From: Thermoanaerobacterales bacterium
GTDB lineage: Bacteria > Bacillota > Thermosediminibacteria > Thermosediminibacterales > Tepidanaerobacteraceae
Length of the DNA: 64,000 nt
Assembly: GCA_012840135.1 (NCBI GenBank)
Contig: DUMA01000010.1
Coordinates: forward strand, 36,770 to 100,769
Reading direction: 5' to 3'
Positions 9,473-19,149 of this stretch are shown piece by piece; within the stretch, counting starts at the first letter, position 1; each line of letters opens with the position of its first letter. Position numbers and translations under genes: made by a program. Below the pieces are notes generated by a model, which saw only the letters and a list, made by a program, of their open reading frames with translations, was not told the DNA's origin and did not search any database.

Positions 9473-9835
9473 CTATCCCCCCTGAGTTGCCGGTTCTAAC
9501 CTGGGGGCATCGGCCCAGAGATGCTCCAGCATGTAATACTCTCTATCGGTACTATAAAAAATGTGAACTATTATATCATAAAAATCCAGTAAAACCCATC
9601 GCGCTTCATCATATCCTTCTTTGCCGCGAAGGATAAAGCCTTCTTCTGTAAGTTTTTTCTCCACCTCGTCTGCCAGAGCCTTCACATGTATGAACGATCT
9701 GCCCGTAGCTATCACAAAGTAATCTGCCAGTATCGATATCCGGCTGATGTCCAGTATAACAACATCCTGGCCCTTTTTATCTTCCAGAACTCTTGCTGCA
9801 AGCAGAGCACCGTCTTTAGGGTCTTTTGGCATCAA
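9473..9835 (-). CDS. rsfS: Ribosome silencing factor RsfS (Iojap/YbeB)
   Basis: KKGQDVVILDISRISILADYFVIATGRSFIHVKALADEVEKKL...EGYDEARWVLLDFYDIIVHIF. Confidence 0.95.
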   Translation of the reverse strand: MMPKDPKDGALLAARVLEDKKGQDVVILDISRISILADYFVIATGRSFIHVKALADEVEKKLTEEGFILRGKEGYDEARWVLLDFYDIIVHIFYSTDREYYMLEHLWADAPRLEPATQGG

Positions 9836-9845
9836 TTTCCCTCCA

Positions 9846-11024
9846 TTAATTCATATCTTTTCCTATAATCACAGTGGTCAGACCCGCCTGAAGTTGGTTT
9901 TCTTCTTTTAATTTAGCGTTTGTAAAAATCTCGGCTATTTTTTGGGCATCATCTTTCTTTTCTTTCGGATAAAGGATGGTTGTTGTCTCATAATCAAAGC
10001 TATCGGCATTGGCCACCCTGACTACCTTAAACCCTTTTTGTTCCAGTTCTCTGGCTATTTTAGAAGCTATACCGGAAGAACCATTGCCGTTCAACACCGC
10101 CACTTTTGCATAGCCGCCATCGAAAAAGATCTGGTCGATCATATCGTTCATCTGGGACTGATATGGTATGAAATAACTTACACCCGAGATATATTTGCCT
10201 TCACCTGGCAGCATGAAAGTTTCTATATTGTCGGTACCCACCTGCCTTGCAAAATTGGCCAGGCTCGCAATCTCGAGAGGTCCTAAATCGGTCTCCACAT
10301 TTTCCTGGACGGTACTTATGATTTTGGGTAATTTTAAAAGGGTTGACGGTTTTAATACTGTCTTGCCTACTGCCTCAATGAATTTTTGCTGAGCTTTCAC
10401 CCTGTCCAGATCGCCGCCAGGGTAATGTCTGTATCTTACAAACTGCTCGGCTTTTTCACCATCCAGCACTTGCAAACCCGGTTTTAAATCTATGTGAAGA
10501 TTACCTGCCTTGTCATCGTATTTCATGGGTTTTTCTATGTTCATTTCGACCCCACCAAGGGCATCAACTATTTCTTTAAATCCTTTATAATTTACAACTA
10601 CATAGTTGTGAATGGGTATGCCCAGAAAGTCTTTTACTGTTTTTACGGCCAGGTCTGGACCCCCAAATGCCATAGCCGCATTGATCTTCTCAACACCTAC
10701 CCCGGGTATTTTGACTCTGGTATCTCTAGGAATGGATAATACCTTTATATCTTTTTTATCCCTGTCGATGCTGAAAACCATCATTGTATCAGACCTGTGA
10801 CGGTTATGTTCCTCGCTTGCTCCGATGGTTCCCGCATCAAGGCCCAACAATAGTATATTTAGCCTTCCGCCCTTTATAAATTCGTCAGTATTTGTCATAT
10901 TGTTGCTACCGTTATTATTGGAATCCTGCTTGTTTAAACTATGAAATACATAGTAAAAGCCGCTGCCTGCAGACAATACAATGAATAATACAGCAATTAG
11001 CGTATATTTTAAAAACCTCTTCAT
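9846..11024 (-). CDS. LytR-CpsA-Psr (LCP) family protein with C-terminal LytR_C-like domain
   Basis: NILLLGLDAG...RHRSDTMMVFSIDRDKKDIKVLSIPRDTRVKIPG; C-terminal VAVLNGNGSSGIASKIARELEQKGFKVV. Confidence 0.9.
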   Translation of the reverse strand: MKRFLKYTLIAVLFIVLSAGSGFYYVFHSLNKQDSNNNGSNNMTNTDEFIKGGRLNILLLGLDAGTIGASEEHNRHRSDTMMVFSIDRDKKDIKVLSIPRDTRVKIPGVGVEKINAAMAFGGPDLAVKTVKDFLGIPIHNYVVVNYKGFKEIVDALGGVEMNIEKPMKYDDKAGNLHIDLKPGLQVLDGEKAEQFVRYRHYPGGDLDRVKAQQKFIEAVGKTVLKPSTLLKLPKIISTVQENVETDLGPLEIASLANFARQVGTDNIETFMLPGEGKYISGVSYFIPYQSQMNDMIDQIFFDGGYAKVAVLNGNGSSGIASKIARELEQKGFKVVRVANADSFDYETTTILYPKEKKDDAQKIAEIFTNAKLKEENQLQAGLTTVIIGKDMN

Positions 11025-11605
11025 GTCTTCTCCTCTCTCCCCTTATGCAAAAGAATAGAGTTTCTTGCCCATACGGTCCTGGGATGTAAAAAGCATCCTT
11101 TTTCCGTCACATATCTTATTGTGGAATCATAAGCACAGATCATGGCTTCATCAAGGTCTTTGAAAGCTTTAACCCTGAGATCCTCCACGCCCGGAAAACA
11201 CCTGCCCGGCTCTATATAATCCGAAAGGAAGATAATTTTCTCAAGCAAAGTCATATTTTCATTTCCGGTGGTGTGCAGTTTTACTGCATTAAGAATCTCT
11301 TCATCTTCAATACCATAATCTTTTCTTGCAATTGCAGCACCAAGCGGTCCGTGAATTAAGGCAGGCTCAAGTCTCTCAATGTCATCTAACAGTATACCAA
11401 AATTTTCAGCCATTTTCAACTGAGTTTGGACAGGGATATCCCGGGCACAATCATGGATAAGTCCGGCAATTTCAGCCTTTTTAACGTCCGCTCCGTAAAG
11501 GCGAGCAAGAATTACGGATGTTTCCATAACTCCAAGGGAGTGTTTAAACCGGCTTTCTTTCATACAAGCTTTTAGTTTTATTATTATTTCATCCATGGAC
11601 AACAT
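11021..11605 (-). CDS. yqeK: HD-domain phosphohydrolase YqeK-like
   Basis: RFKHSLGVMETSVILARLYGADVKKAEIAGLIHDCARD; located between nadD and lcp/rsfS. Confidence 0.9.
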   Translation of the reverse strand: MLSMDEIIIKLKACMKESRFKHSLGVMETSVILARLYGADVKKAEIAGLIHDCARDIPVQTQLKMAENFGILLDDIERLEPALIHGPLGAAIARKDYGIEDEEILNAVKLHTTGNENMTLLEKIIFLSDYIEPGRCFPGVEDLRVKAFKDLDEAMICAYDSTIRYVTEKGCFLHPRTVWARNSILLHKGREEKT

Positions 11606-11612
11606 TTATAAA

Positions 11613-12227
11613 TCACCTGTAAATTCCATGTTTTTTAATGTACATCTCTATACTTTCAGGAAGGAGATATTTTATGGATAGATTCTCTCTTACCCTTCTC
11701 CTGATTTCCGTTGAAGATATATCCATTCCAGTCACTTCCAAAGGATAAACTTCCTTGCCATACAAATCTTTTATTTCCTGGAGTTTTTGCTTCAACTTTT
11801 CCATAGGGTACCCGGGCCTGGTTGCAGCAATAAAAGTGCACATATTCAAGATTTCTTCCACATCTTTCCATGTCAATATGTCCAGGATAGCATCGGCACC
11901 GCTGATAAAAAAAAGAGCCGTATCTTTTCCGTACTCCCTGGCAAAATAACGAAGTGTATCGACGGTATAGGTATAACCTTTCCGGTCGATTTCCACCCTG
12001 GATACCTTAAAATAAGGATTGCCATTTATGGCAAGAGCTGTCATAAGATATCTATGCTCGGCAGGAGTCACGGTATAATTCTTTTTATGAGGTGGATTGC
12101 CCGCAGGTGTAAAAATCACCTCATCTAAGTGAAAATTTATTCTTGCCGCTTCCGCTGTTACAAGATGTCCATAATGAATAGGGTCAAAAGTACCCCCCAT
12201 TATCCCCACCCTATTCTTTTTTGACAA
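11613..12227 (-). CDS. nadD: Nicotinate-nucleotide adenylyltransferase
   Basis: GIMGGTFDPIHYGHLVTAEAA; C-terminal ISSTEIRRRV. Confidence 0.95.
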   Translation of the reverse strand: MSKKNRVGIMGGTFDPIHYGHLVTAEAARINFHLDEVIFTPAGNPPHKKNYTVTPAEHRYLMTALAINGNPYFKVSRVEIDRKGYTYTVDTLRYFAREYGKDTALFFISGADAILDILTWKDVEEILNMCTFIAATRPGYPMEKLKQKLQEIKDLYGKEVYPLEVTGMDISSTEIRRRVRENLSIKYLLPESIEMYIKKHGIYR

Positions 12228-12357
12228 ATCAAATCCTCCCCCAACATTTACTTTTATTAGGTAATACCGGCTTATTTCTCTCCTTTCCGGGCGAATACCT
12301 CTAAAAAAGGAGATGGTCTTAACCTATTTTATCATTAGAAAAAACACTTTTCAATTT

Positions 12358-13626
12358 TTACTCCATATAATAAAATTCCACATCGCCTATTTTAACACTA
12401 TCACCCTGTTTTATACCTTCTTTTTTAAGAGCTTCATCTAGCCCGATTTTTTTAAAAGTCCTCTGAAGTCTCTTTACTGCAGACTCATTCTCCAGGTCTG
12501 TCATAGCCACTAGTTTTTCCACTATACCGCCGGAAACCGTAAAAACCCTGCCACCTTTACTTATCTTAAAGGGTTCTTCTTCGTGGACCGTGTATTCTTT
12601 GATCTCTTCAGTTTCAACTGTTTCAGCCATCCCGCCAAGTATCTGTTGAATCCTTGTTAAAAGCTGCCTCACACCTTGGCCGGTTGCTGCAGAAATGGGA
12701 ACTACCTCGAACCCCTCCCTTTTAAAGACTTCTTCTATTCTTTCATAATTTTCCCGGGCCTGAGGCAAGTCCATTTTATTGGCAGCAATTAATTGAGGCT
12801 TCTGCGACAGTTTAAGACTGTATTCCTTCAATTCACGATTTATGGTGTAAAAGCCTTCAATGGGATCTTTTTCCAATCCGGCGGCATCTATAACGTGGAC
12901 TAGAAGCCTAGTCCGTTCTACATGCCTTAAAAACTCATGGCCAAGTCCCAGACCTTCATGGGCTCCTTCTATCAGGCCAGGGATATCCGCCACCACAAAG
13001 TTTCTTCCTTCACCGTATCCGAAATCCACAACTCCCAGATTAGGAGATAAAGTTGTAAAAGGATAATCGGCTATCTTTGGTCTTGCCGAAGTCATTCTGG
13101 ACAAAAGAGTAGACTTGCCCGCATTGGGAAAACCTATTAACCCCACATCCGCAATGAGCTTTAACTCCAATAAAATCCACCGCTCTTCACCAGGTTCACC
13201 TTTTTCCGCAAAATCCGGAGCTCTGTGGATCGATGATGCAAACCTTGCATTACCCCTGCCTCCGCGGCCTCCTCTTGCAGCGACAAAAGTTTGCCCATTT
13301 TCCACCAGATCAGCCAGAACATCTCCGGTTTCCGGATCCTTGACCACTGTTCCTGGCGGAACTCTAATAATCAAATCTTCAGCGCTTCGGCCGATCTTAT
13401 TTGACCCCTGCCCATGTTCCCCTCTTTCAGCCTTGTAGTGAACTTTATATTTAAAATCCATCAGTGTGGAAAGGCCTGAGTCCACCATAAGCACCACATC
13501 TCCGCCTTTTCCTCCGTCGCCACCGCTGGGGCCTCCCCGGGGCACATATTTTTCTCTGCGAAAAGCCACCACACCGTTTCCACCGTCGCCGCCTTTTACG
13601 TATATTTTGGCCCTGTCAATAAACAA
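12358..13626 (-). CDS. obgE: GTPase Obg/CgtA
   Basis: Glycine-rich Obg domain (MFIDRAKIYVKGGDGGNGVVAFRREK), GFPNAGKST, DIPGLIEGAHEGLGLG. Confidence 0.97.
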   Translation of the reverse strand: MFIDRAKIYVKGGDGGNGVVAFRREKYVPRGGPSGGDGGKGGDVVLMVDSGLSTLMDFKYKVHYKAERGEHGQGSNKIGRSAEDLIIRVPPGTVVKDPETGDVLADLVENGQTFVAARGGRGGRGNARFASSIHRAPDFAEKGEPGEERWILLELKLIADVGLIGFPNAGKSTLLSRMTSARPKIADYPFTTLSPNLGVVDFGYGEGRNFVVADIPGLIEGAHEGLGLGHEFLRHVERTRLLVHVIDAAGLEKDPIEGFYTINRELKEYSLKLSQKPQLIAANKMDLPQARENYERIEEVFKREGFEVVPISAATGQGVRQLLTRIQQILGGMAETVETEEIKEYTVHEEEPFKISKGGRVFTVSGGIVEKLVAMTDLENESAVKRLQRTFKKIGLDEALKKEGIKQGDSVKIGDVEFYYME

Positions 13627-13670
13627 ATTGTATCACCTTTCTTTAATACCGAAAATACTATCATTTTACT

Positions 13671-14351
13671 TTAAAAGGATTCCCTTTTTTTAAAATTATA
13701 TATGTGTGAACCTATCACAGGTTTGGAATGTAACATAATCTTTTCGTGAAGAGATTCGGAACCCAGTTCTATTCTGGAATTATTCAGTACTATTTTTATC
13801 TGCTTTTGACCTTCAACTTCATCTAATTTTGAAACAAGTCTCTCCACCATCTGTGTTAAATCCGACGCAATCCTACTCATTTTTTGAATGCTGAAATCTT
13901 CCGTTATATCAACCAAAACATCTATCTCCTTTTGCCTTATAAGACTAACCACTTCCAGCAAACTACAGATTAGCTCGGGATCTTTTAGTGTGTAAATCTT
14001 GCTTAATGCTTCATCATTCTTTTTAATGCTGTTTATGTAATCAAGCACTCTTTCATACTTTTTTAATTGTATCATGGTATATATTATCTGTAGATGGTTG
14101 AGGAAATCATGTCTTTGAACCCTGAAAGCCTTGATCAGCTTGTAACAATCCATATACGGGTTTTTATAAATCTGCCTGTACACAACCGTACATCCTACAC
14201 CGAAAAGCAGGATACATATTCCCCCTGCAATCTTTTCCATAAGTTCCGATTCATTTGTAAAAGATAGCAGCAGAGTTACAAACGCCTGGGCACCTATGAT
14301 CAAAAACATAGTTTCCAACCTTTTCAAAAAACCCAGCCCTTTCATAAACAA
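13671..14351 (-). CDS. Spo0B-like sensor phosphotransferase with N-terminal TM segments
   Basis: FRVQRHDFLNHLQIIYTMIQLKKYERVLDYI (Spo0B alpha/NarL-type His helix); position between obgE and rpmA. Confidence 0.75.
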   Translation of the reverse strand: MFMKGLGFLKRLETMFLIIGAQAFVTLLLSFTNESELMEKIAGGICILLFGVGCTVVYRQIYKNPYMDCYKLIKAFRVQRHDFLNHLQIIYTMIQLKKYERVLDYINSIKKNDEALSKIYTLKDPELICSLLEVVSLIRQKEIDVLVDITEDFSIQKMSRIASDLTQMVERLVSKLDEVEGQKQIKIVLNNSRIELGSESLHEKIMLHSKPVIGSHIYNFKKRESF

Positions 14352-14485
14352 ATATACACTTGTTTTTTATTCTATATTTTTTTGTAATTTCCTGCTCTTA
14401 TAATCTTTATTTATAAGCAATAAAAAGTTTGCTTTAGGTATAATCGGAAAATCCAATATGAAAAATTACATTATTTTTGGTTTTT

Positions 14486-14515
14486 CCCAAAAAAAAAGCT
14501 CCTTATCAAGGAGCT
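14486..14515 (-). terminator. Rho-independent terminator overlapping the end of rpmA
   Basis: Minus strand TAGCTCCTTGATAAGGAGCTTTTTTTTT. Confidence 0.8.
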
Positions 14516-14786
14516 ACATTTCGGCATATACACTTACCTGTTTTTTATCCTTACCGTTTTTTTCAAATTTTACATAACCATCAGTTTTCGCAAAAAGAGT
14601 ATGGTCAACTCCTATTCCAACATTCTTCCCAGGATAAAATTTGGTACCTCTCTGACGCACCAGTATACTGCCCGCACTTACAAACTGTCCTTCGAATCTC
14701 TTTACTCCCAGGCGCTTTGACTCACTGTCACGACCGTTGCGGGTGCTGCCCATTCCTTTTTTGTGTGCGAAAAGTTGTAAATTCAT
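14514..14786 (-). CDS. rpmA: 50S ribosomal protein L27
   Basis: [54 protein letters not shown]-terminal extension cleaved by Prp in Firmicutes. Confidence 0.97.
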   Translation of the reverse strand: MNLQLFAHKKGMGSTRNGRDSESKRLGVKRFEGQFVSAGSILVRQRGTKFYPGKNVGIGVDHTLFAKTDGYVKFEKNGKDKKQVSVYAEM

Positions 14787-15125
14787 CTATAGCACCTCCT
14801 TTTTCGTTTCTAGCTGAACATAATCTGGATAGGATTTTGCAATGTCTTTAAGACCCAGCAAAATTGTTTCTATAATAATACCGGCTTTAACCAGGGCTTC
14901 TTCCGGGACTTTTTGCGTAAGTTCCAGCAATAGATAACCTTCTTCCTTTAAAACATGCGGTTTTGTTCCTGCCACATTTTCAAAACCCAGGATGCACGTT
15001 TCGACAAGGGCAGATACCCCTGCACACACTATATCCCTTCCATAATCTGCAAATCCTGCGTGTCCCGATATCTCCATGCTTTTAAAATTTCCGCCGGTAT
15101 CCCTTACTACTAAAATTTTTATCAT
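14787..15125 (-). CDS. Ribosomal-processing cysteine protease Prp
   Basis: SGHAGFADYGRDIVCAGVSALVETC motif; lies between L21 and L27. Confidence 0.93.
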   Translation of the reverse strand: MIKILVVRDTGGNFKSMEISGHAGFADYGRDIVCAGVSALVETCILGFENVAGTKPHVLKEEGYLLLELTQKVPEEALVKAGIIIETILLGLKDIAKSYPDYVQLETKKEVL

Positions 15126-15126
15126 C

Positions 15127-15438
15127 TTAAGCCTCTATTTTTTCAATCTTAATCTCGGTAAAAGGCTGGCGGTGCCCCTGTTTCTTGCGGTAATTCTTCT
15201 TTGGCTTGTACTTGAATACTATAATTTTATCTCCCTTGCCGTGTTTTAAAACCGTGGCCTTAACCTTTGCATTTTCAACACAGGGTTTGCCTACAAGGAG
15301 CTGACCATCTTTAGACAGCACCAGTACCCTTTCAAATTCAATGGTTTCGCCTTCTCCGTTAGCAAGTTTTTCCACCCGTATTACATCGCCTTCGGACACT
15401 CTGTACTGTTTTCCGCCAGTTTCAATAATTGCATACAT
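15127..15438 (-). CDS. rplU: 50S ribosomal protein L21
   Basis: [25 protein letters not shown]. Start adjusted from 15450 to the canonical MYAI. Confidence 0.97.
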   Translation of the reverse strand: MYAIIETGGKQYRVSEGDVIRVEKLANGEGETIEFERVLVLSKDGQLLVGKPCVENAKVKATVLKHGKGDKIIVFKYKPKKNYRKKQGHRQPFTEIKIEKIEA

Positions 15439-15450
15439 AAATAAAAACAC

Positions 15451-15551
15451 CCTCCTTCTGTCTCGCCGGGATCTTCGGGCCGAAACGAAACCTTTTTAAA
15501 TCCGTTTCTGTCTAATACCCGACCCGTGCGGTGGGTGGCAGGTAAACCACC
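15451..15551 (-). ncRNA. Ribosomal protein L21 leader (autoregulatory leader RNA)
   Basis: GC-rich structured leader directly upstream of rplU and downstream of a strong promoter; matches the position and general character of the known L21 leader. Confidence 0.65.
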
Positions 15552-15557
15552 TATGCT

Positions 15558-15586
15558 ATTTTAGCATAAGAGGGTCTTCGTGTCAA
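15558..15586 (-). promoter_or_regulatory. Sigma-A promoter for rplU operon (TTGACA-17-TAAAAT)
   Basis: Minus strand TTGACACGAAGACCCTCTTATGCTAAAAT. Confidence 0.85.
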
Positions 15587-15630
15587 TGCTGCCCGCATCG
15601 GAATGCAGGGAACACGTGCTTTCGGTGCGA

Positions 15631-16200
15631 TCATTTTTTAAAAACAGCTTTTGGGAAATGCCATACCAGAGTTTTCAGAGGTTCATTAGTTTCAACTATA
15701 GCTTCTTTTGATTCCTTTAATGATTCTTTAATTTTCATTTCTTTAACCGCTTCTTTAAAATCGATTATCTTTTCCCGTACATAATCATTTGTAAATCGCT
15801 TGTCTTCACCTTTTTCCGGTGATTTGCCGCTTGAAAGTTTCTCTTCTAAAACCCTCTTTACTTCATCGTCAATACCATCTGCAACAAAATAATCCTTTAT
15901 ATTTCCTCCAATCATGTCGTCTCCGTGTTTTTTATCGATATGATCGCTGCTCTTTTTTTGCTCCTCTTTAATTTCACCAGGTGCAGGAATATGTGCCCCT
16001 TCCGGTGGTGTTAAGCCCTGCTTTTCACCTTGAGCATTATTTTCGCTGATAATTGGATTCTGCCTTGTTTTTGAATAAACGCCAAGGTTTTTTTCAAGAA
16101 AAATTGAAAGTCCTATAACATTGGTCATCAACAGAATATAAGCCAGCGAAGATTTGCCGGTACTTTCTGAGCTCGTGATTATTTCCCGCAAATTAACCAT
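15631..16200 (-). CDS. Hypothetical single-TM charged protein
   Basis: 189 aa; N-terminal hydrophobic segment SLAYILLMTNVIGLSIFL followed by a Lys/Glu-rich region; no family recognised. Confidence 0.6.
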   Translation of the reverse strand: MVNLREIITSSESTGKSSLAYILLMTNVIGLSIFLEKNLGVYSKTRQNPIISENNAQGEKQGLTPPEGAHIPAPGEIKEEQKKSSDHIDKKHGDDMIGGNIKDYFVADGIDDEVKRVLEEKLSSGKSPEKGEDKRFTNDYVREKIIDFKEAVKEMKIKESLKESKEAIVETNEPLKTLVWHFPKAVFKK

Positions 16201-16332
16201 AATAACCCCCTCTCCGGAATTCCTTCATAATACATGGTAGGAGGCGACAGTCATGGTAATGATTGTCGCCTTTCGACACCAAAAAGCTCTATCTTAATTA
16301 TATAATATGCAGTTTATCTTCATTTGTGACAC

Positions 16333-16410
16333 TTACTCCGCCAGGAAAAGCAACAAAAGTACTAAAAATAATATGAACGAATCGTGCAGCGTTTCCTCGG
16401 ATAAAACCAC
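16333..16410 (-). CDS. Hydrophobic micropeptide (25 aa), FxLFLxLxLLF motif
   Basis: GTG start with RBS AGGGAGGGG 5 nt upstream; VVLSEETLHDSFILFLVLLLLFLAE. Confidence 0.55.
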   Translation of the reverse strand: MVLSEETLHDSFILFLVLLLLFLAE

Positions 16411-16477
16411 AAAGACCCCTCCCTACTTTGCTTTTTCTATCTATAAATTATTCATTTAAAAGTATTAAGTTTCACAC

Positions 16478-17827
16478 TTACATGGTCATGGTTCCATTAT
16501 CTGTCTCCACAATTTTAAGTATCTGCTCCTCCGTTCCGTTTTCAGCATTTATATAAACAAAATATCTTTCATCCTTTAGTTTTGCATCCACTTCATAACA
16601 TAATTTTTCTTTCAGGGCTGGGTCGGGAATGATGGCAAGCCTGATTCTGTCAACCTTTAGATTTTTATTCAGTCTGTCAATCACGTCCTGTTTTGAAAGT
16701 TTGACGGGAGGCAGTTTCCTTGCCCTGTGGAATGTGTAATACCCCATCCCGTCGAAACCTACTATCTGCCCGTCGTCCAGAGCCACTTCGGTCTTTATGA
16801 AGTCGGGATATAACAGCACTTCACCATCCTTTGGTACAAAAGTTATGGTGACGGTGTTGTCTTGAATCAGCGATCCTGTAGGTTCCATGTCAGTATATCC
16901 TCTTGAATTTAAAAAGGCTCTGGCCCGATCGACAGCCTTCTCTAAATCGATTTTCCGCTCTCCAATTGTCCTTGTATTCAAATACCAGATCACGTGCCCT
17001 CCTTTTTCGCTTACATCAATAAGTATCTCAGGGGCTTTCCCGCCTTTCCTGCTAAATTCAATGTTATAAGCCGGAATAATCCCTTTAGCCTTGCCGGTAA
17101 CGCTGGTACTATAACTAACCTTGCCCGGGTTATCCACAAAGTCTGCTGCTATACCTTTTGCCTGTAATTCTGTAACTGATGCTCCAGTTACGCCCATGGG
17201 CTTAATATTTTCTACATGGTCCGAGAAGGGACCATCATAAGTTATGGTGGGAGCCTCATCCTTCAATTTCTGGTCGATCGCCGAAAACTTGTCCGCCATG
17301 GCCTGAGGAAGTTTCTTCATTCTTCCTGCTGCAAAGGCTCTGTTCTCCCATTTTATCCTGCCAGCAGCCACATCGCCCTGAAGTTCCCTGAGTTTTTTAT
17401 TAAGGGCCTGGGAATATTTTTTAAAATTTTCTATCTTTTTCCATTCATCCGCTGTTACTTTTTCGCCATTAACTATTTTCTTTGCAAGGCTATAGGAAAA
17501 ATCTCCCAGCTGTGCAAAAAATTTTTGACTGTTGGTCATATCCCGTTGGCCCAACGGAAGTTGAGAAAGGCTGGTCCTTGCTCCTTCCGCCTGGTGCCAT
17601 ATAGTTGTAAAAGTCATTATCCTTTGGGCATCGGAAGAAGTTACGAGACTTTTGGAAATGAGAATGTCGAGGTTATTCACTTGTTCGATCAAATCAAAAA
17701 AACCCTTCTGATACGATGCTTCCAGAGCATTTTCAGCCGAATAAGCTCTGTTTGATACAGACCAGAATCCAAAAGTGATGCCTCCGATTATTAAAAGACC
17801 TATCAGCCACAAATATGTCCTTTTCAT
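16478..17827 (-). CDS. ypeB: Germination protein YpeB
   Basis: 449 aa with N-terminal TM and PepSY-like C-terminal repeats; directly downstream of sleB. Confidence 0.92.
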   Translation of the reverse strand: MKRTYLWLIGLLIIGGITFGFWSVSNRAYSAENALEASYQKGFFDLIEQVNNLDILISKSLVTSSDAQRIMTFTTIWHQAEGARTSLSQLPLGQRDMTNSQKFFAQLGDFSYSLAKKIVNGEKVTADEWKKIENFKKYSQALNKKLRELQGDVAAGRIKWENRAFAAGRMKKLPQAMADKFSAIDQKLKDEAPTITYDGPFSDHVENIKPMGVTGASVTELQAKGIAADFVDNPGKVSYSTSVTGKAKGIIPAYNIEFSRKGGKAPEILIDVSEKGGHVIWYLNTRTIGERKIDLEKAVDRARAFLNSRGYTDMEPTGSLIQDNTVTITFVPKDGEVLLYPDFIKTEVALDDGQIVGFDGMGYYTFHRARKLPPVKLSKQDVIDRLNKNLKVDRIRLAIIPDPALKEKLCYEVDAKLKDERYFVYINAENGTEEQILKIVETDNGTMTM

Positions 17828-17845
17828 ATCTAATCCCTCCTAAAT

Positions 17846-18340
17846 CTATCGCCCGAACACATGCCGGCCTATCTGTGTCACGATGCGGCGGGTCCAAATC
17901 CACGGACTTACCCATTTATACGGGTTCCAGAAATAAAGGCTGCCGTAGGTTGGATCCCACCCGTTCAATGCATCCCGGGCAGCATTAAAGTTGCTCCGGG
18001 TCGGATATGCGGCCCATATCTGACCGTTGTTAACGGATTCAAAGGCACCGGGCTGGAATATTACTCCAGCTACAGTCGGGGGGAATTTTGGGTGTTTGGC
18101 ACGATTCAGAATAACTGCTGCTACGCCGACCTGGCCAAGATAGGGCTCCCCTCTTGCCTCACCCGAAACCAGTCTTGCAAGAAGCATATAATCTCCGCTC
18201 CATGAAGAAACAGCATAGTTTTGAGCTCTTGCTTGCACGGCCTGTTCCATACTATTTTGACGGTAGGTAAATAAAATACCCACCGCAATCAATATAATTA
18301 AAAAAAATACTTTAAGCTTTAGGAATTTGGTTTTCAACAT
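17846..18340 (-). CDS. sleB: Spore cortex-lytic enzyme SleB-like cell wall hydrolase
   Basis: MLLARLVSGEARGEPYLGQVGVAAVILNRAKHPKFPPTVAGVIFQPGAFESVNNGQIW. Confidence 0.92.
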   Translation of the reverse strand: MLKTKFLKLKVFFLIILIAVGILFTYRQNSMEQAVQARAQNYAVSSWSGDYMLLARLVSGEARGEPYLGQVGVAAVILNRAKHPKFPPTVAGVIFQPGAFESVNNGQIWAAYPTRSNFNAARDALNGWDPTYGSLYFWNPYKWVSPWIWTRRIVTQIGRHVFGR

Positions 18341-18463
18341 TTACACCACCCTGCATTTGATTTTGTTTTTAGTTTGCTACATTATTTAAATCTATATTCG
18401 AGCACCTTTTAAACGCTTTCATTCATATAATATTTTAGAAACACTCTTTAAGGAGGGGATCCC

Positions 18464-18625
18464 TTGAATCAAGAAGAAAAAAAGAAAGTCCCCCCAACCA
18501 ATTCAGGTCCCAATCCTTATACCCTTTTTCTTATCTTGATTTTGCTAATAAATTCTACGGGCCATACATGCATTTTTGCAAAAAAAGATTTAAATAAACG
18601 CAAGGAACGGGAGGGAAGAAGGTGA
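18464..18625 (+). CDS. Micropeptide (53 aa) with FLILILL core, Lys-rich tail
   Basis: TTG start after AAGGAGGGG; (M)NQEEKKKVPPTNSGPNPYTLFLILILLINSTGHTCIFAKKDLNKRKEREGRR; stop overlaps the GTG start of 18622..18927. Confidence 0.55.
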   Translation: MNQEEKKKVPPTNSGPNPYTLFLILILLINSTGHTCIFAKKDLNKRKEREGRR

Positions 18626-18927
18626 AGATACTAACTCTTGGGGAAAGCGACATGCAGCTATTAAAGGCAATCAAGCCTTTTATGAGCTCCAAAGGCCAGG
18701 AGATCATAGACACATTTACTATAGTCATGAACATTTTCAAGCCGCAAGATCCCCAGCAAAAAATAAATTATGATGCTCTTACCGAGTTTTTAACAATAAT
18801 GAATGAATCTTACGAAAGTAAAAAGGCAACAAAAAAGGTGGCAAAAAACGGCTCTGAAGAGCAGACCGATTTAGCAAAAACTCATGATGTAGAGAACCTT
18901 TTAAATGTACTGTCAGATAAAAAATAA
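18622..18927 (+). CDS. Hypothetical small protein
   Basis: 101 aa; GTG start translationally coupled to the upstream micropeptide; good RBS GGGAGGGAAGAAGG. Confidence 0.6.
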   Translation: MKILTLGESDMQLLKAIKPFMSSKGQEIIDTFTIVMNIFKPQDPQQKINYDALTEFLTIMNESYESKKATKKVAKNGSEEQTDLAKTHDVENLLNVLSDKK

Positions 18928-18953
18928 ACCGAATTTTTTTAGGAGGTGCTGAC

Positions 18954-19076
18954 ATGGACAACAGGGCAGTATTTGCGCTTTTTCTAGTTCTTATTCTGCT
19001 ATTTTTTTCCGACGGTGCGGTTGCTAAAAAAGCACAACCCAATCAAAAAACCGAAACAAAGTCGGCCACTAAATGA
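18954..19076 (+). CDS. Hydrophobic micropeptide (40 aa), FALFLVLILLFFSD motif
   Basis: ATG after AGGAGGTGCTGAC; MDNRAVFALFLVLILLFFSDGAVAKKAQPNQKTETKSATK; followed by a terminator. Confidence 0.75.
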   Translation: MDNRAVFALFLVLILLFFSDGAVAKKAQPNQKTETKSATK

Positions 19077-19077
19077 C

Positions 19078-19106
19078 ATTAGGGCTTTAAGCCCTAATTT
19101 TTTGTT
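19078..19106 (+). terminator. Rho-independent terminator
   Basis: TTAGGGCTTTAAGCCCTAATTTTTT. Confidence 0.8.
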
Positions 19107-19149
19107 CATCATTTGAAATCCTATAACATATACTTTACTGGATGAATTT

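Noticed and set aside
12860-13438. Plus-strand ORFs opposite obgE
   Set aside because: Antisense shadows of a highly conserved gene; composition reflects the codon complement.
14477-14851. Plus-strand 124 aa ORF over rpmA/prp
   Set aside because: Overlaps L27, Prp and the rpmA terminator on the opposite strand.
18779-19042. Minus-strand 87 aa ORF opposite the micropeptide region
   Set aside because: The plus-strand ORFs have RBSs, coupling and a terminator; the minus ORF has none.
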